This document shows, piece by piece, positions 56,801 to 63,000 of a DNA stretch of 64,000 bases. The number at the start of each line of letters is the position of its first letter. The first letter of the stretch is position 1. Made by a program: the position numbers and the translations under genes. The notes under the pieces are model-generated. The model searched no databases. It saw only the letters and a list, made by a program, of their open reading frames with translations, and was not told the origin of the DNA. The DNA comes from Diadema setosum (Eukaryota; Echinodermata; Echinoidea; Diadematoida; Diadematidae). The stretch lies in NCBI GenBank assembly GCA_033980235.1, contig CM067059.1, positions 10,178,309-10,242,308 of the forward strand, in the 5' to 3' direction.

Positions 56801-57819
56801 CCGGTGGGATGACAGCGAGAGCCTGATCGACGAGCTGCAGGGATGGCTGAGGGAGGCCCAGGCCATGCTGGCCCGCCCCCTGCCCACCCAGTACGAAGAG
56901 CTGCAGAAAGAGCTACAAAAGTGCAAGGTTAGTCTTCTCTCCTTCTAGCTCCTTATGGTTCCTTTGCTTCTCCTAAAACTCCACCCCTACATTTCAACCT
57001 CATTTTACTATCTGTTCTACATTGAGCATGTAGCGAGGCAAAAGAAATTTACTCCATCTTTCAATTCCACAGCGCATTTTGAGACGTCTTGACTCTTCTG
57101 ACTTTTGTGAGAGCTTGGGGTTTTATACATCCTCACTTAACACTTTTACGACTCTAAGATTTTGTTCATCAGCATGACTCCCATATTTTCCTTGTGATCA
57201 TTTCATTGACCTCAGTCATGTTATATATCATATTCAAAAAATTCATGAGACTTCTCTGAATCCATCTATGCATGCACAATTTATCTCCTAGGTATATTGC
57301 TTGACACACAAGTATATTTCCATGTATGCAGAATATATCTGGGAGGTATATTGCCTGATACACAAGTATATCTTCATGTATGCAGAATATATCTGTTAGG
57401 TATATTGTCTGATACACAAGTATATTTTCATGTATGCACAATATATATCTCCTAGGTATATCGCCTGATACGCAAGTATATTTTCTATGTTTCCTATGCA
57501 CCAGGAGACAGAAAATGCCTTTGGGAGCACCAAGGGTAAGCTGGAGGTGCTGTACCAGCGGGAGGAGCAGCTCTCGCCCTCGGTCAGCCCCGATGACATG
57601 TCCGTCCTCCATGAGCGCATTGTCCTGCTGACCAAGCAGCTGGACGAGGTCCACCACCAGGTGTGCCAGCGCAAGCAGCGCATCACTGACCGCCTCAATG
57701 AGTGGGCAGCCTTCACCGAGAAGTACAAGGAGTTCTCCGACTGGCTGACCGAGATGAACATCAAGGTGTCACAGAACGGAGAGAGCAGCATTGAGGACCT
57801 GCTGCAGAAACTCCAAGGG
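14740..57819 (+). CDS. SYNE1: Nesprin-1-like giant spectrin-repeat protein (SYNE1 orthologue), 23 internal exons, partial at both ends
   Basis: Twenty-three exons join into 1582 codons without a stop or frame break. The product is almost entirely alpha-helical, with roughly a dozen spectrin repeats marked by helix-A tryptophans (SGWLDSV, TNWLSHIE, STWLRQV, DAWLKDQ, LDWLEDV, NEWFRDM, SDWLTEM) and helix-C tryptophans (NQCW, EEKW, NQRW, SDQW). The stretch from exon 19 to exon 23 (LLEQQKVYE, FEADIFNRQQIL, GEVDDPEEF, RLNEWAAF, KVSQNGE) resembles, from memory, the C-terminal region of vertebrate nesprin-1 more closely than dystrophin, spectrin or MACF1. Nesprins are outer-nuclear-membrane KASH proteins that bind SUN proteins in the perinuclear space and position nuclei. 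The actin-binding N-terminus and the C-terminal membrane/KASH segment are not in the window. A single pre-duplication SYNE1/SYNE2 orthologue is likely in an invertebrate deuterostome. No start or stop codon of this gene is present. Confidence 0.88.
14980..17170. other. Intron between exons 1 and 2
   Basis: This 2.2 kb intron has a GT...AG boundary and AT-rich sequence. Apart from a short tandem copy of a 17-nt unit near 15715-15750 nothing distinctive was seen. Confidence 0.75.
17171..17308 (+). CDS. SYNE1: SYNE1-like exon 2 of window
   Basis: This is a 46-codon exon, phase 0-0, between acceptor ttgttgctag and donor gtaggt. It encodes a spectrin-repeat helix C with LNQCWQKMETQ. The sequence runs directly into exon 3 as a continuous helix, so no coding exon seems to be missing from the 16 kb intron that follows. 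Confidence 0.82.
19351..19916. mobile_element. TTAA-ended foldback element (MITE), copy 1
   Basis: It begins TTAAAGGGAAGATAAACCC and ends with GGGTTTACCTTCCCTTTAA. The inverted arms are about 200 nt each and nearly identical apart from scattered changes, with a short AT-rich centre. No protein is encoded. It shares the internal words gtggattgagtgaa and aaaatcggacaat with copy 2. Confidence 0.85.
20744..20787 (+). repeat. CT dinucleotide microsatellite
   Basis: About 22 uninterrupted CT units within the intron between exons 2 and 3. Confidence 0.95.
22026..22603. mobile_element. TTAA-ended foldback element (MITE), copy 2
   Basis: It begins TTGAAGGACAAGTTCACCTT and ends AAGGTGGAATTGTCCTTTAA, with long inverted arms. 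The size (578 bp) and the inner arm sequence match copy 1, but the outer ends differ, so the two are divergent members or subfamilies. Confidence 0.85.
23881..24098. repeat. Inverted GGGCAATTACCCC element with CCTAA repeats and a 22-nt G run
   Basis: The left end has two GGGCAATTACCCC words; the right end has GGGGTAATTGCCC and GGGGGTAGTTGTCC in inverted orientation. Between them lie degenerate CCTAAT/CCCTAA repeats and a 22-G homopolymer (24045-24066). Confidence 0.65.
28836..28876 (+). repeat. TGTC tetranucleotide microsatellite
   Basis: About eight TGTC units, grading into CAGT repeats. Confidence 0.9.
33634..33792 (+). CDS. SYNE1: SYNE1-like exon 3 of window
   Basis: This is a 53-codon exon, phase 0-0, with acceptor gcgtcacctag and donor gtgagt. 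It carries the helix-A tryptophan of a spectrin repeat (ALQAASGWLDSVQLKL), followed by an acidic loop. Confidence 0.85.
33793..35864. other. Intron between exons 3 and 4
   Basis: This 2.1 kb AT-rich intron has canonical splice sites. No gene or clear repeat was seen apart from short A runs. Confidence 0.75.
35865..36080 (+). CDS. SYNE1: SYNE1-like exon 4 of window
   Basis: This is a 72-codon exon, phase 0-0, with acceptor ataaag and donor gtgaga. It encodes strongly helical, Q/E-rich sequence (helices B and C, with QRLTTLETEARQREQQL). The acceptor's polypyrimidine tract is poor, with interspersed A, but reading frame and content support it. Confidence 0.85.
36081..36907. other. Intron between exons 4 and 5
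   Basis: This 0.8 kb intron is dominated by the TTCAA/TCCAA array (36181-36381) and by a short repeated GGAGAAGTTCTGGAGTGTTAT unit near 36630-36722. Confidence 0.75.
36181..36381 (+). repeat. TTCAA then TCCAA pentanucleotide array
   Basis: About 85 bp of (TTCAA)n is followed by (TCCAA)n with interspersed variants, located 100 bp past the exon 4 donor. Confidence 0.95.
36908..37018 (+). CDS. SYNE1: SYNE1-like exon 5 of window
   Basis: This is a 37-codon exon, phase 0-0, with acceptor tctcgaacag and donor gtaaaa. It encodes a helix A with LQSFQQWLNDSKQKL. It is the shortest exon in the window. Confidence 0.82.
37569..37706 (+). repeat. 69-bp tandem duplication, two copies
   Basis: Two adjacent nearly identical units start catgtttg at 37569 and 37638, sharing aatgaattatttgtaacata and taattaaagatct. 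They differ at only a few bases. Confidence 0.85.
39828..39930 (+). repeat. CCGTTGAGGAT-type short repeat, copy 2
   Basis: The left end ttaacccgttgaggatgag is loosely mirrored by the right end gtcctcaataagtt. The sequence between matches copy 1 near 5949-6014 in inverse orientation. Confidence 0.4.
40267..40461 (+). CDS. SYNE1: SYNE1-like exon 6 of window
   Basis: This is a 65-codon exon, phase 0-0, with acceptor ctacccaatag and donor gtaata. It completes the repeat begun in exon 5, with helix-C motif LQSGWEELQRLLGNRRNQL. Confidence 0.85.
41162..41287 (+). CDS. SYNE1: SYNE1-like exon 7 of window
   Basis: This is a 42-codon exon, phase 0-0, with acceptor gcgtctgcag and donor gtttgt. It encodes helix A of a repeat (DYMEFLDTAERKLL), with the usual tryptophan replaced by phenylalanine or leucine. 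Confidence 0.82.
41775..41806. repeat. CACCTCCCTGGTT hairpin
   Basis: AACAGGGAGGTG is followed seven bases later by CACCTCCCTGGTT. It matches the ends of the element at 13195-13463 and may be two such ends brought together by internal deletion. Confidence 0.45.
42443..42745 (+). CDS. SYNE1: SYNE1-like exon 8 of window
   Basis: This is a 101-codon exon, phase 0-0, with acceptor tacaatttgcag and donor gtgatt. It contains the end of one spectrin repeat and helix A of the next (VSEWRELELGLTELTNWL). Confidence 0.88.
43375..43692 (+). CDS. SYNE1: SYNE1-like exon 9 of window
   Basis: This is a 106-codon exon, phase 0-0, with acceptor ttttcatgccag and donor gtaagt. It has a helix-C motif (LHEHWASVTQRV) and the next helix A (EEWRLFELESKQLSTWL). 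Its length equals about one spectrin-repeat unit. Confidence 0.88.
44167..44355 (+). CDS. SYNE1: SYNE1-like exon 10 of window
   Basis: This is a 63-codon exon, phase 0-0, with acceptor gatattcag and donor gtttgt. It encodes helices B and C with LAQIEEKWNHLQNELPQI. The donor is followed directly by GAT/GAC-type microsatellite sequence. Confidence 0.84.
44387..44430 (+). repeat. AATGAC hexanucleotide array
   Basis: About seven units of AATGAC follow GAT repeats some 30 bp after the exon 10 donor. Confidence 0.9.
44973..44999 (+). repeat. Poly-A tract of 27 nt
   Basis: A pure A run in the intron before exon 11. No retroposed body with a clear start was recognised upstream. Confidence 0.9.
45081..45218 (+). 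CDS. SYNE1: SYNE1-like exon 11 of window
   Basis: This is a 46-codon exon, phase 0-0, with acceptor ttcattgcag and donor gtcagg. It encodes helix A with LNELMLWMDSLESAL and an acidic tail (SCEEVEETLEKYK). A 27-nt poly-A lies about 80 bp upstream of the acceptor. Confidence 0.85.
45320..45461. mobile_element. GGGCCC-ended MITE, 142 bp
   Basis: GGGCCCCATTTCATAAAA is a perfect 18-bp inverted repeat of the right end TTTTATGAAATGGGGCCC. The element is non-coding and lies in the intron after exon 11. Confidence 0.75.
45838..45984 (+). CDS. SYNE1: SYNE1-like exon 12 of window
   Basis: This is a 49-codon exon, phase 0-0, with strong acceptor cttcctcctcccag and donor gtcagt. It encodes helices B and C ending in LGAMNQRWQ. 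Confidence 0.85.
46169..46673. mobile_element. Foldback element interrupted by a nested MITE
   Basis: The left arm (accatgg...ccatggagcccctaagtgtc) and right arm (gacacttggggctccatgg...ccatggt) pair over about 65 nt, then over further TTTCGTAACGAAAT-type words. The element shares its GTGCGACACTTGG core with the palindrome at 12726-12890. Confidence 0.72.
46323..46559. mobile_element. Nested MITE with 6-bp target duplication
   Basis: The ends are CATACTTGCCAAC and GTTGGCAGGTATG, 13-bp inverted repeats with one mismatch. GATACT is directly repeated at 46317-46322 and 46560-46565. The interior is AT-rich with repeated AAGATTTTT words. Confidence 0.72.
47234..47419 (+). CDS. SYNE1: SYNE1-like exon 13 of window
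   Basis: This is a 62-codon exon, phase 0-0, with acceptor tttcttgttccag and donor gtgaga. It encodes a helix-C/helix-A stretch with LLQRWKAFNKALSETDAWL. Confidence 0.86.
48314..48625 (+). CDS. SYNE1: SYNE1-like exon 14 of window
   Basis: This is a 104-codon exon, phase 0-0, with acceptor ccttgtgaag and donor gtgggt. It spans the rest of one repeat and helix A of the next (TALEQWSMYQETLTTVQQAL). Confidence 0.87.
50403..50536 (+). CDS. SYNE1: SYNE1-like exon 15 of window
   Basis: This is a 134 bp exon with acceptor tttctgtgacag and donor gtaaga. It ends two bases into an arginine codon completed by exon 16, one of only two non-phase-0 junctions here. It encodes a helix with IQAELRSSIGQLNTL. 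Confidence 0.85.
50773..50985 (+). repeat. AGT trinucleotide array
   Basis: Over 90 bp of pure (AGT)n is followed by a variant segment with actagcagcagt and acattgtagttgtag, which is itself present twice 61 bp apart. Confidence 0.95.
51230..51470 (+). CDS. SYNE1: SYNE1-like exon 16 of window
   Basis: This is a 241 bp exon starting with the third base of the split arginine codon; acceptor ttcccatcag, donor gtgacc. It encodes RWSKAEDEL (helix C) and LWQQFEDRHAETEAFLEDRE (helix A), then an acidic segment rich in E, G and S, and a CHKC motif close to the 3' end. The acidic insert and the CxxC pair are atypical for a spectrin repeat. A metal-binding role cannot be claimed from one CxxC. Confidence 0.86.
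51527..51598 (+). pseudogene. tRNA-Ala(AGC)-like sequence, probable tRNA pseudogene or SINE head
   Basis: TAGCTCAGTCGG fits the A box and GGTTGGAATCC the B box of RNA polymerase III promoters. The D stem GCTC/GAGC and T stem TTGGG/CCCAA pair fully. The anticodon stem has one mismatch and the loop ctagcac places AGC at the anticodon. The acceptor stem is largely unpaired, so a working tRNA is unlikely. Confidence 0.65.
51816..52026. mobile_element. Inverted-repeat element with TGTACACAG...CTGCCAA ends
   Basis: The left end TGTACACAGAGCTGCCAA faces the right end TTGGCAGACCTGTGTACA (16 of 18 complementary). The interior repeats CTCCCTGATT several times. It is 211 bp and non-coding. The TGCCAA core resembles the nested MITE at 46323. 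Confidence 0.65.
52389..52517 (+). CDS. SYNE1: SYNE1-like exon 17 of window
   Basis: This is a 43-codon exon, phase 0-0, with acceptor gcttttccacatgcag and donor gtcagt. It encodes EILDDVNNFSTAASLPELV and a serine/threonine-rich loop. A poly-T tract of about 25 nt begins 8 bp past the donor. Confidence 0.82.
53078..53275 (+). CDS. SYNE1: SYNE1-like exon 18 of window
   Basis: This is a 66-codon exon, phase 0-0, with donor gtgagg. The frame stays open upstream, so the 5' boundary is a choice. The acceptor at 53077 (tttctgtttcaatgccacaccccag) was preferred because it has a pyrimidine tract and gives helical sequence from its first codon (RLDALQKSLRRHI). It contains helix A (KTKALLDWLEDVKDAL). 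Confidence 0.82.
53775..54077 (+). CDS. SYNE1: SYNE1-like exon 19 of window
   Basis: This is a 101-codon exon, phase 0-0, with acceptor tctgtgtctgacag and donor gtgagt. It has LNEWWNKLYTCL (helix C), CTSWMKFLAETEENL (helix A) and LLEQQKVYE at the end. An alternative GT nine bases upstream (after LLEQQK) was passed over because the VYE tripeptide matches the remembered nesprin-1 pattern. Confidence 0.88.
54502..54695 (+). CDS. SYNE1: SYNE1-like exon 20 of window
   Basis: This is a 194 bp exon with acceptor cctgcccaccag and donor gtgagt. It ends in phase 2, splitting an arginine codon. It encodes LFEADIFNRQQILFSII, GEVDDPEEF and LSDQWQSVIRRASQRKEII. This is among the most nesprin-1-diagnostic stretches in the window. 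Confidence 0.9.
55592..55724 (+). CDS. SYNE1: SYNE1-like exon 21 of window
   Basis: This is a 133 bp exon starting with the last base of the split arginine codon; acceptor gtttgggccatcag, donor gtgaga. It encodes helix A with LAKMNEWFRDMEAEV. Confidence 0.87.
56607..56927 (+). CDS. SYNE1: SYNE1-like exon 22 of window
   Basis: This is a 107-codon exon, phase 0-0, with acceptor ctcctcgtccatccag and donor gttagt. It encodes AQNRWHWLTSRLRKQESRL (helix C) and ESLIDELQGWLREAQAML (helix A). The first codon happens to be ATG but the exon is internal. Confidence 0.88.
57281..57490 (+). repeat. Minisatellite of 54-56 bp period, about four copies
   Basis: Unit starts at ggtata lie at 57291, 57345, 57399 and 57455. 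Each unit has the order ggtatattg, gatacacaagtatat, catgtatgca, aatatatct. It ends within the last bases before the exon 23 acceptor. Confidence 0.85.
57505..57819 (+). CDS. SYNE1: SYNE1-like exon 23 of window
   Basis: This is a 105-codon exon, phase 0-0, with acceptor tcctatgcaccag and donor gtgagt. It encodes DDMSVLHERIVLLTKQLDEV, RLNEWAAFTEKYKEFSDWL and KVSQNGE, closely resembling the nesprin-1 repeat a few repeats before the KASH domain. A 54-56 bp minisatellite ends directly upstream, and a retrotransposon occupies the following intron. Confidence 0.9.
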
Positions 57820-59004
57820 GTGAGTTGGACTTTTCTGCTCTTTGTATTCAAACATTTGATGTTTATTTTCTATATATTCATATGTTTCAACTTTTTTCCT
57901 GTGTTTTCATATACATGGTTTTTGTTTCTTTATCATTGAAACATTGTACTCCATTCTGGAATTCACAAAAGAACAAGCATTTTAGAGTTTTGTAATGGTA
58001 CTAGTTCTGACAATAATCATTGCATATCCCTTCTGTTTTGGAAGCCTTCTGTTTTTTTTTTCAAAGGGCTTTTGAACAATAGTGTTCATAGACACAGATA
58101 CTGTACAGGGTAAATGACATTGATTCACTGTTATTTTACAAGAAATCAGGAAATTGCATGGCTCTGCTTTTATGGTGGTTGTTGTTATTGTCATAATATA
58201 CTTTTCATTCCAAATATTCCTTGAATTGTTGACATACATGTATTTCATGAATATTTATGTACTGCTTTGCTGCATTTTACACACAAATATCCAATTTTAC
58301 CCAAGGTCAAGAAGTATTGAAAATTCCATGGATAAATTCAATGTCTTCATAAGATAGGTTAACCTTTATCCATGAAAGGCTCACAAATATCAGCTTTATT
58401 GTTGAAAAGACCCCATCAGTCTCATGGTTATCGAAAGCCAAGCAGTTTCCAGAGGCTTGAGACTTATAATTGGTCTGCTGCCCTCTTGCTCCGAAATGAG
58501 CACCTCCCGTTTTGTCACTTCTACATGTGTGCACATCAAGACGTTAGCACACAACTCTCAGAGATCATTGTAAAGAATAAGGGGCTGTCATTCCTGTGTG
58601 CTATGAAGGAACTGCATTCCCTCTTAATCACGTATGGCGCCATCTATTGTTATGCAATGTGTATGTGCATATGAATCCTGGCACTTTCATAAGGGAGACT
58701 ATGCTTGTACACGTTCATGTAGCAATGGTAACAAACTACATACCAGAGGTTTGAATCTCATCTGGAGCTTGACATTGTTCACTTTGGGGAAAATGTGATT
58801 GTGGGGACTGTCACAAATGTACACACAAGTAGTTATGTACATGTATCAAGGCTGTATGCATGGTTGTTTTAATGTGTATGTACACAGGTGGACCAGAATA
58901 ATGGAGAACATTCTATATGATATTAGATATAGTACATACAGGCTGACCAGATCAGTGGAGAATTTTCTACATGGTATACAATGTAGCTACAGTACATGTA
59001 TGCA
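57820..59004. other. Intron sequence between exon 23 and the retrotransposon
   Basis: This is about 1.2 kb of AT-rich intron with many TACATGTA-type words and no recognisable element. It is interrupted at about 59005 by the 5' LTR. Confidence 0.65.
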
Positions 59005-59263
59005 TGTGACAGGAAATACATTATAGCTCACTCAATCTAGAATGATTTCACCCATTCCAGAAAATTCTAGGAAGTGCTGGCTGAGTGAGGCACTGCCCTT
59101 GTAGCCCACTGTGATTGGTAGTTAATTTTGGCAATGATGTTATGCACATATTAGGCAGTGAGTCATCCAGGATTCCTGGAATTTGGACTTGCTAGTATGT
59201 TCAGGTATGTAGCCCCAGGTTGGAGAAAATTACAGAATGTACTAGAAAGGGGTGAATGGATAG

Positions 59264-59270
59264 TATATAA
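59264..59270 (+). promoter_or_regulatory. TATA box of the LTR promoter
   Basis: TATATAA within ggatagtatataagcagg, about 260 bp into the LTR. Transcription would be expected to begin some 25-30 bp downstream, near 59295. Confidence 0.6.
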
Positions 59271-59867
59271 GCAGGAGGAATTCTGAGGTAGGCAGAGTAC
59301 CCAACACCTCTGCTCTGAGAGTTACGTCACTTCTGGCTCTGAAGCGACTTGTTATAGTCAGTCCTGTGTTACCTGCTGACCTGCTATACAAACTGTGTTT
59401 GTGGAGATAAGGCCTGGAAGACATTTTGCCTGCGGAAATTAATTTGCCTACGTTGGAGATAGACTCCATATTTTAGTGTCAACTGACATTATTACGGCAA
59501 AGCTGTGACGGGCTGGATTCCTCGTTGGACATTCTAAAGTGAATCATTATTCAACGCATCAACTGGACGTGGTCGTCATAACGTTTGGATTTTACACGTT
59601 TTGCTGTGGATACATAACTTGGATTTTACCCCGGATCTATACATTGGACTATCGTAACCTGCACCTCTGGATTTACGTCGAAGGTATCATTCATCGGTGC
59701 ATCGTGGATCATTCCTTTGTGTATCGAGCATCGTATTTGGACATTTCCAGGGATATTGCATGTAAAAAGTGTAAGTGATTCTATTACTGATTTGTAACTG
59801 TTTCTATTGATCATTATTGTACTGATGTGAGAACCGATTACGAGTCTGTACCCACAATATCACTGTT

Positions 59868-59873
59868 AATAAA
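59868..59873 (+). terminator. Polyadenylation signal AATAAA of the LTR
   Basis: AATAAA in ctgttaataaaccgcc, about 70 bp before the proposed LTR end and followed by a TTGTTTCTTTTGTG GT/T-rich stretch suited to cleavage-factor binding. In the 3' LTR it would end the element's RNA. In this orientation the 5' copy could also end host transcripts early. Confidence 0.55.
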
Positions 59874-59943
59874 CCGCCTGAACATTAGTTGATTGTTTCT
59901 TTTGTGCGATCATTCTCAGAGTGATTTTGGTCGTAACAAAATT

Positions 59944-59961
59944 GGGGGCTTGTGTCCGAGA
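59944..59961 (+). other. Candidate primer binding site
   Basis: TGGGGGCTTGTGTCCGAG starts a few bases after the proposed LTR end. Its first eight bases match the complement of a tRNA-Pro 3' end as remembered (TGGGGGCT); the rest agrees only with a 2-nt shift. The position is right, but the identity of the primer tRNA is uncertain. Confidence 0.45.
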
Positions 59962-60089
59962 AGTGAATTTAAAGCCAAAACTTAGAATTTGGAACGTTCC
60001 GGAACCTAGAATATTGGTACAGTCCGTACAGACAAAATACCAGTTGAGTTGATTGTTTGCATTGTATATTGTGTGTAATACATGTGACA

Positions 60090-63000
60090 ATGTCAATCAG
60101 TACAATGGATGTTCAGGCATTTGTTCAGAGGACAGATTTGTCCCTCAAAGATTTGCAAAGGTTACGCAAATGTGATTTGACTGCCATTGCACAGCATTTA
60201 AATGTTGATGTTCCACAAGGTGTAAGAAAGGCAGAGATTCTTGACTTGGTAGCTGGTCACATGGAGCTCAAAGAAGAAATTGACACTCTAGCTCAAGCTC
60301 AAATTTCTGATCAAACACGGCTTGAGCTTGCTAAATTGGAAATCAAGGAGAGAGAAAAAGCAAGGGAACTAGACCTGGAGAAAGAGAAGATGAGATTAGA
60401 AATGGAAAGAGAGCAAAGGGCTAGAGAAATGGAAATGAAGGAAAGGGAAAGAGAAAGGGAAAGAGAGAGGGAGAAGGAACAAAAAGAACTGGAAATGAAG
60501 AAACTTGAAATTGAAGAGAAGAAAATTGAGAGGGAAATGGAGCAACAATTGAGATTGCATGAGATGGAATTGGCTCATGCACAGACTGTTGGAAATCGTG
60601 AAAGGGCTCCCTCTGAATTTGATTTGGCCAAGAACATTCGATTGGTGCCAAAGTTTGAGGAAAACAGAGTTGATGCATATTTTGTGTCATTTGAGAAGGT
60701 GGCTAACAGTTTGAACTGGCCACAGGAATTTTGGTCCTTGCTCCTTCAAAGTGTGTTTGTCGGCAAAGCAGCTGATGTGTACTCATCTCTCTCTGAAGAG
60801 CAATCACGTGACTATGCTACAGTCAAGAAGGCAGTGTTGAATGCTTATGAGTTGGTGCCAGAGGCGTACAGACACAAGTTCAGAAATTCGTACCGCAAAC
60901 CAGGCCAGACACATGTTGAGTTTGCTCGTGAAAAAGAAATGATGTTTGATAGGTGGTATAGATCCCTGAAAGTGGATCAGGATTTTGATAACCTACGTGA
61001 GGTTGTTCTCTTGGAAGAATTCAAAAAGAGTGTTGCTTTCAGTGTGAGGTCGCATTTGGATGATCACAAAGTGACAAGTTTGCATAAAGCAGCCTTGATG
61101 GCTGATGAGTATGAGTTGACCCACAGAAATGACAACAGACCACCTTTCAGGAATTTCTCTGGAAATAAGAGAGACAAAAATCAGTCGAGCAATCCAAAGA
61201 ATGCTGGTCCTGAAAAAGGCACGAGTTCTGAAACTTCATCGGCACCAAAGCCTCAATCTGACAAAGGGTCCAGTACAAGTGCAAATGTCATCAAATGTTT
61301 TCATTGTAACAAGACAGGGCATGTAAAGTCACAGTGTTGGAAGTTGCAAAATAAAACAAAGAAGGACATGGGATTTGTCATGTCAAAAAGTGTCCTACCC
61401 GAAAATAATGTCCCGTTCAGTGAAACACAGGCCATTGAAAGTCGATCTCCCAAATTCAAAGATAGGACTAAGCAGGTGGATGAGAGCTATCGTAGCTTTT
61501 TGTTTGATGGTGAGGTGACCCCATGTACTTCTGGTGAGGCAGGTAAACCAGTAGTCATCCTGCGGGATACGGGGGCCTCTCAGTCGTTGATGGTGGATGG
61601 GGGTATGACTTTTCCACCAGATAGTGCAGTGAATGCAAAAGTCTTGATTCAGACTGTTGATGGCAGTTATATGTCAGTACCACTGTATAGAGTGGATTTG
61701 AAGTGTGACCTAGTTTCTGGTCCTGTCACTGTTGGAGTTGTTCCTGAGTTGCCCATGGTAGGCATTGACTTCCTGTTGGGGAATGACTTGGCTGGGGATA
61801 AGGTGGTTGCATCTCCAGTTGTTTCTGATAAACCAGTAGTGGTTGCTGAAACTGAGCAGTTGCAGGAGGAGTTTCCTGGGATTTTCCCAGATTGTGTTGT
61901 GACTAGGTCTCAGGCTCGTAGAGCTGTTCAAGATGATGCGGATTCTGTTGATGTGGAGGAGAATTCCGGTGTTTGGTTGGCAGAAACCTTTTTCAAGGAT
62001 TTGAATGATGGGGTTGCTGTATTAGGCTCCGAGGCTAACAGTGATGGGCTGTTTAGCAAGTCTTCCTTGGTTGAAGCACAGCAGGCAGACTCTGAGTTGA
62101 AAGGCTTGTCTCAGACGGCGTGTTCTGAGGCTGAGGCTGAAAAGGTCCCTGAGTGCTATTATGTCAAAGATGGCATTTTGATGAGGAAGTGGAGACCTCC
62201 CCATAGGCCAGCTGATGAGGATTGGACGGTGGTCCGTCAAGTTGTTGTCCCTCCCAGTTACCGCAGTGAGATCTTGAGGATTGCTCACGAGTTACCTGTT
62301 GGCGGCCATTTAGGCGTCAGAAAGACAAAGGATCGGATCATGAGGCATTTCTATTGGCCAGGGTTGAATGTGGATGTGGCTGAGTTTTGCAAGACTTGTC
62401 ACACATGTCAGGTGGCTGGTAAACCACAGCATTCAGTGAAGCCGGCGCCATTGATTCCGATACCTGCGTTTGAAGAACCATTCAGTCGGGTTCTAGTTGA
62501 CTGTGTTGGACCTTTGCCTAGGACTAGGTCGGGTCATAAGTACCTCTTGACAATCATGGATATGTCTACACGGTTTCCAGAGGCTTTCCCATTGCGAAAT
62601 ATCACTGCCAAGACTGTGGTAGATGCTCTAGTGCAGTTTTTCACTAGGTATGGGTTGCCCAAGGAAGTGCAGTCTGACCAAGGGTCAAATTTCATGTCAG
62701 GCATATTTCAAGAGGTGATGTATCGTTTGGGTGTGAAGCAGCTGAAGTCGTCAGCTTATCATCCCCAATCCCAAGGTGCGTTGGAGCGCTACCACCAGAC
62801 CCTAAAGACAATGATTAGGGCATTTTGTGAGGAGTATCCCGAGGATTGGGATAAGGGCATCCCTTTTCTCCTGTTCGCAACGAGGGACTCCCCAAATGAG
62901 TCGACGGGTTTCAGCCCATTTGAGTTGGTGTACGGTCATGAAGTTAGGGGCCCACTGAAGCTCATCAAAGAGAAATTCATGACTGAGGATGATGAGGTCC

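Larger units (their letters stand above)
54078..57504. other. Introns flanking exons 20, 21 and 22
   Basis: Introns 54078-54501, 54696-55591 and 55725-56606 are plain AT-rich sequence. Intron 56928-57504 ends in a 54-56 bp minisatellite (57281-57490) just before the exon 23 acceptor. Confidence 0.72.
59005..59938 (+). repeat. Probable 5' LTR of the Gmr1-like element
   Basis: The boundaries are inferred. The proposed start is TGTGAC and the proposed end GTAACA, giving TG...CA termini. A TATA box and an AATAAA follow in the order expected for U3 and R, and the end lies a few bases before a TGGGGGCT primer-binding-like site. Without the 3' copy the exact start is uncertain by tens of bases. Confidence 0.65.

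Noticed and set aside
14740..57819. Assignment to dystrophin, spectrin or MACF1/dystonin instead of nesprin
   Set aside because: Those also have spectrin repeats, but the exon 19-23 motifs fit nesprin-1 best, and no EF-hand, WW, plakin or GAS2 domain is seen.
57820..59004. Next nesprin exon before the retrotransposon
   Set aside because: No frame in this stretch continues the spectrin repeat with an acceptor and donor. The next exon must lie beyond the element.
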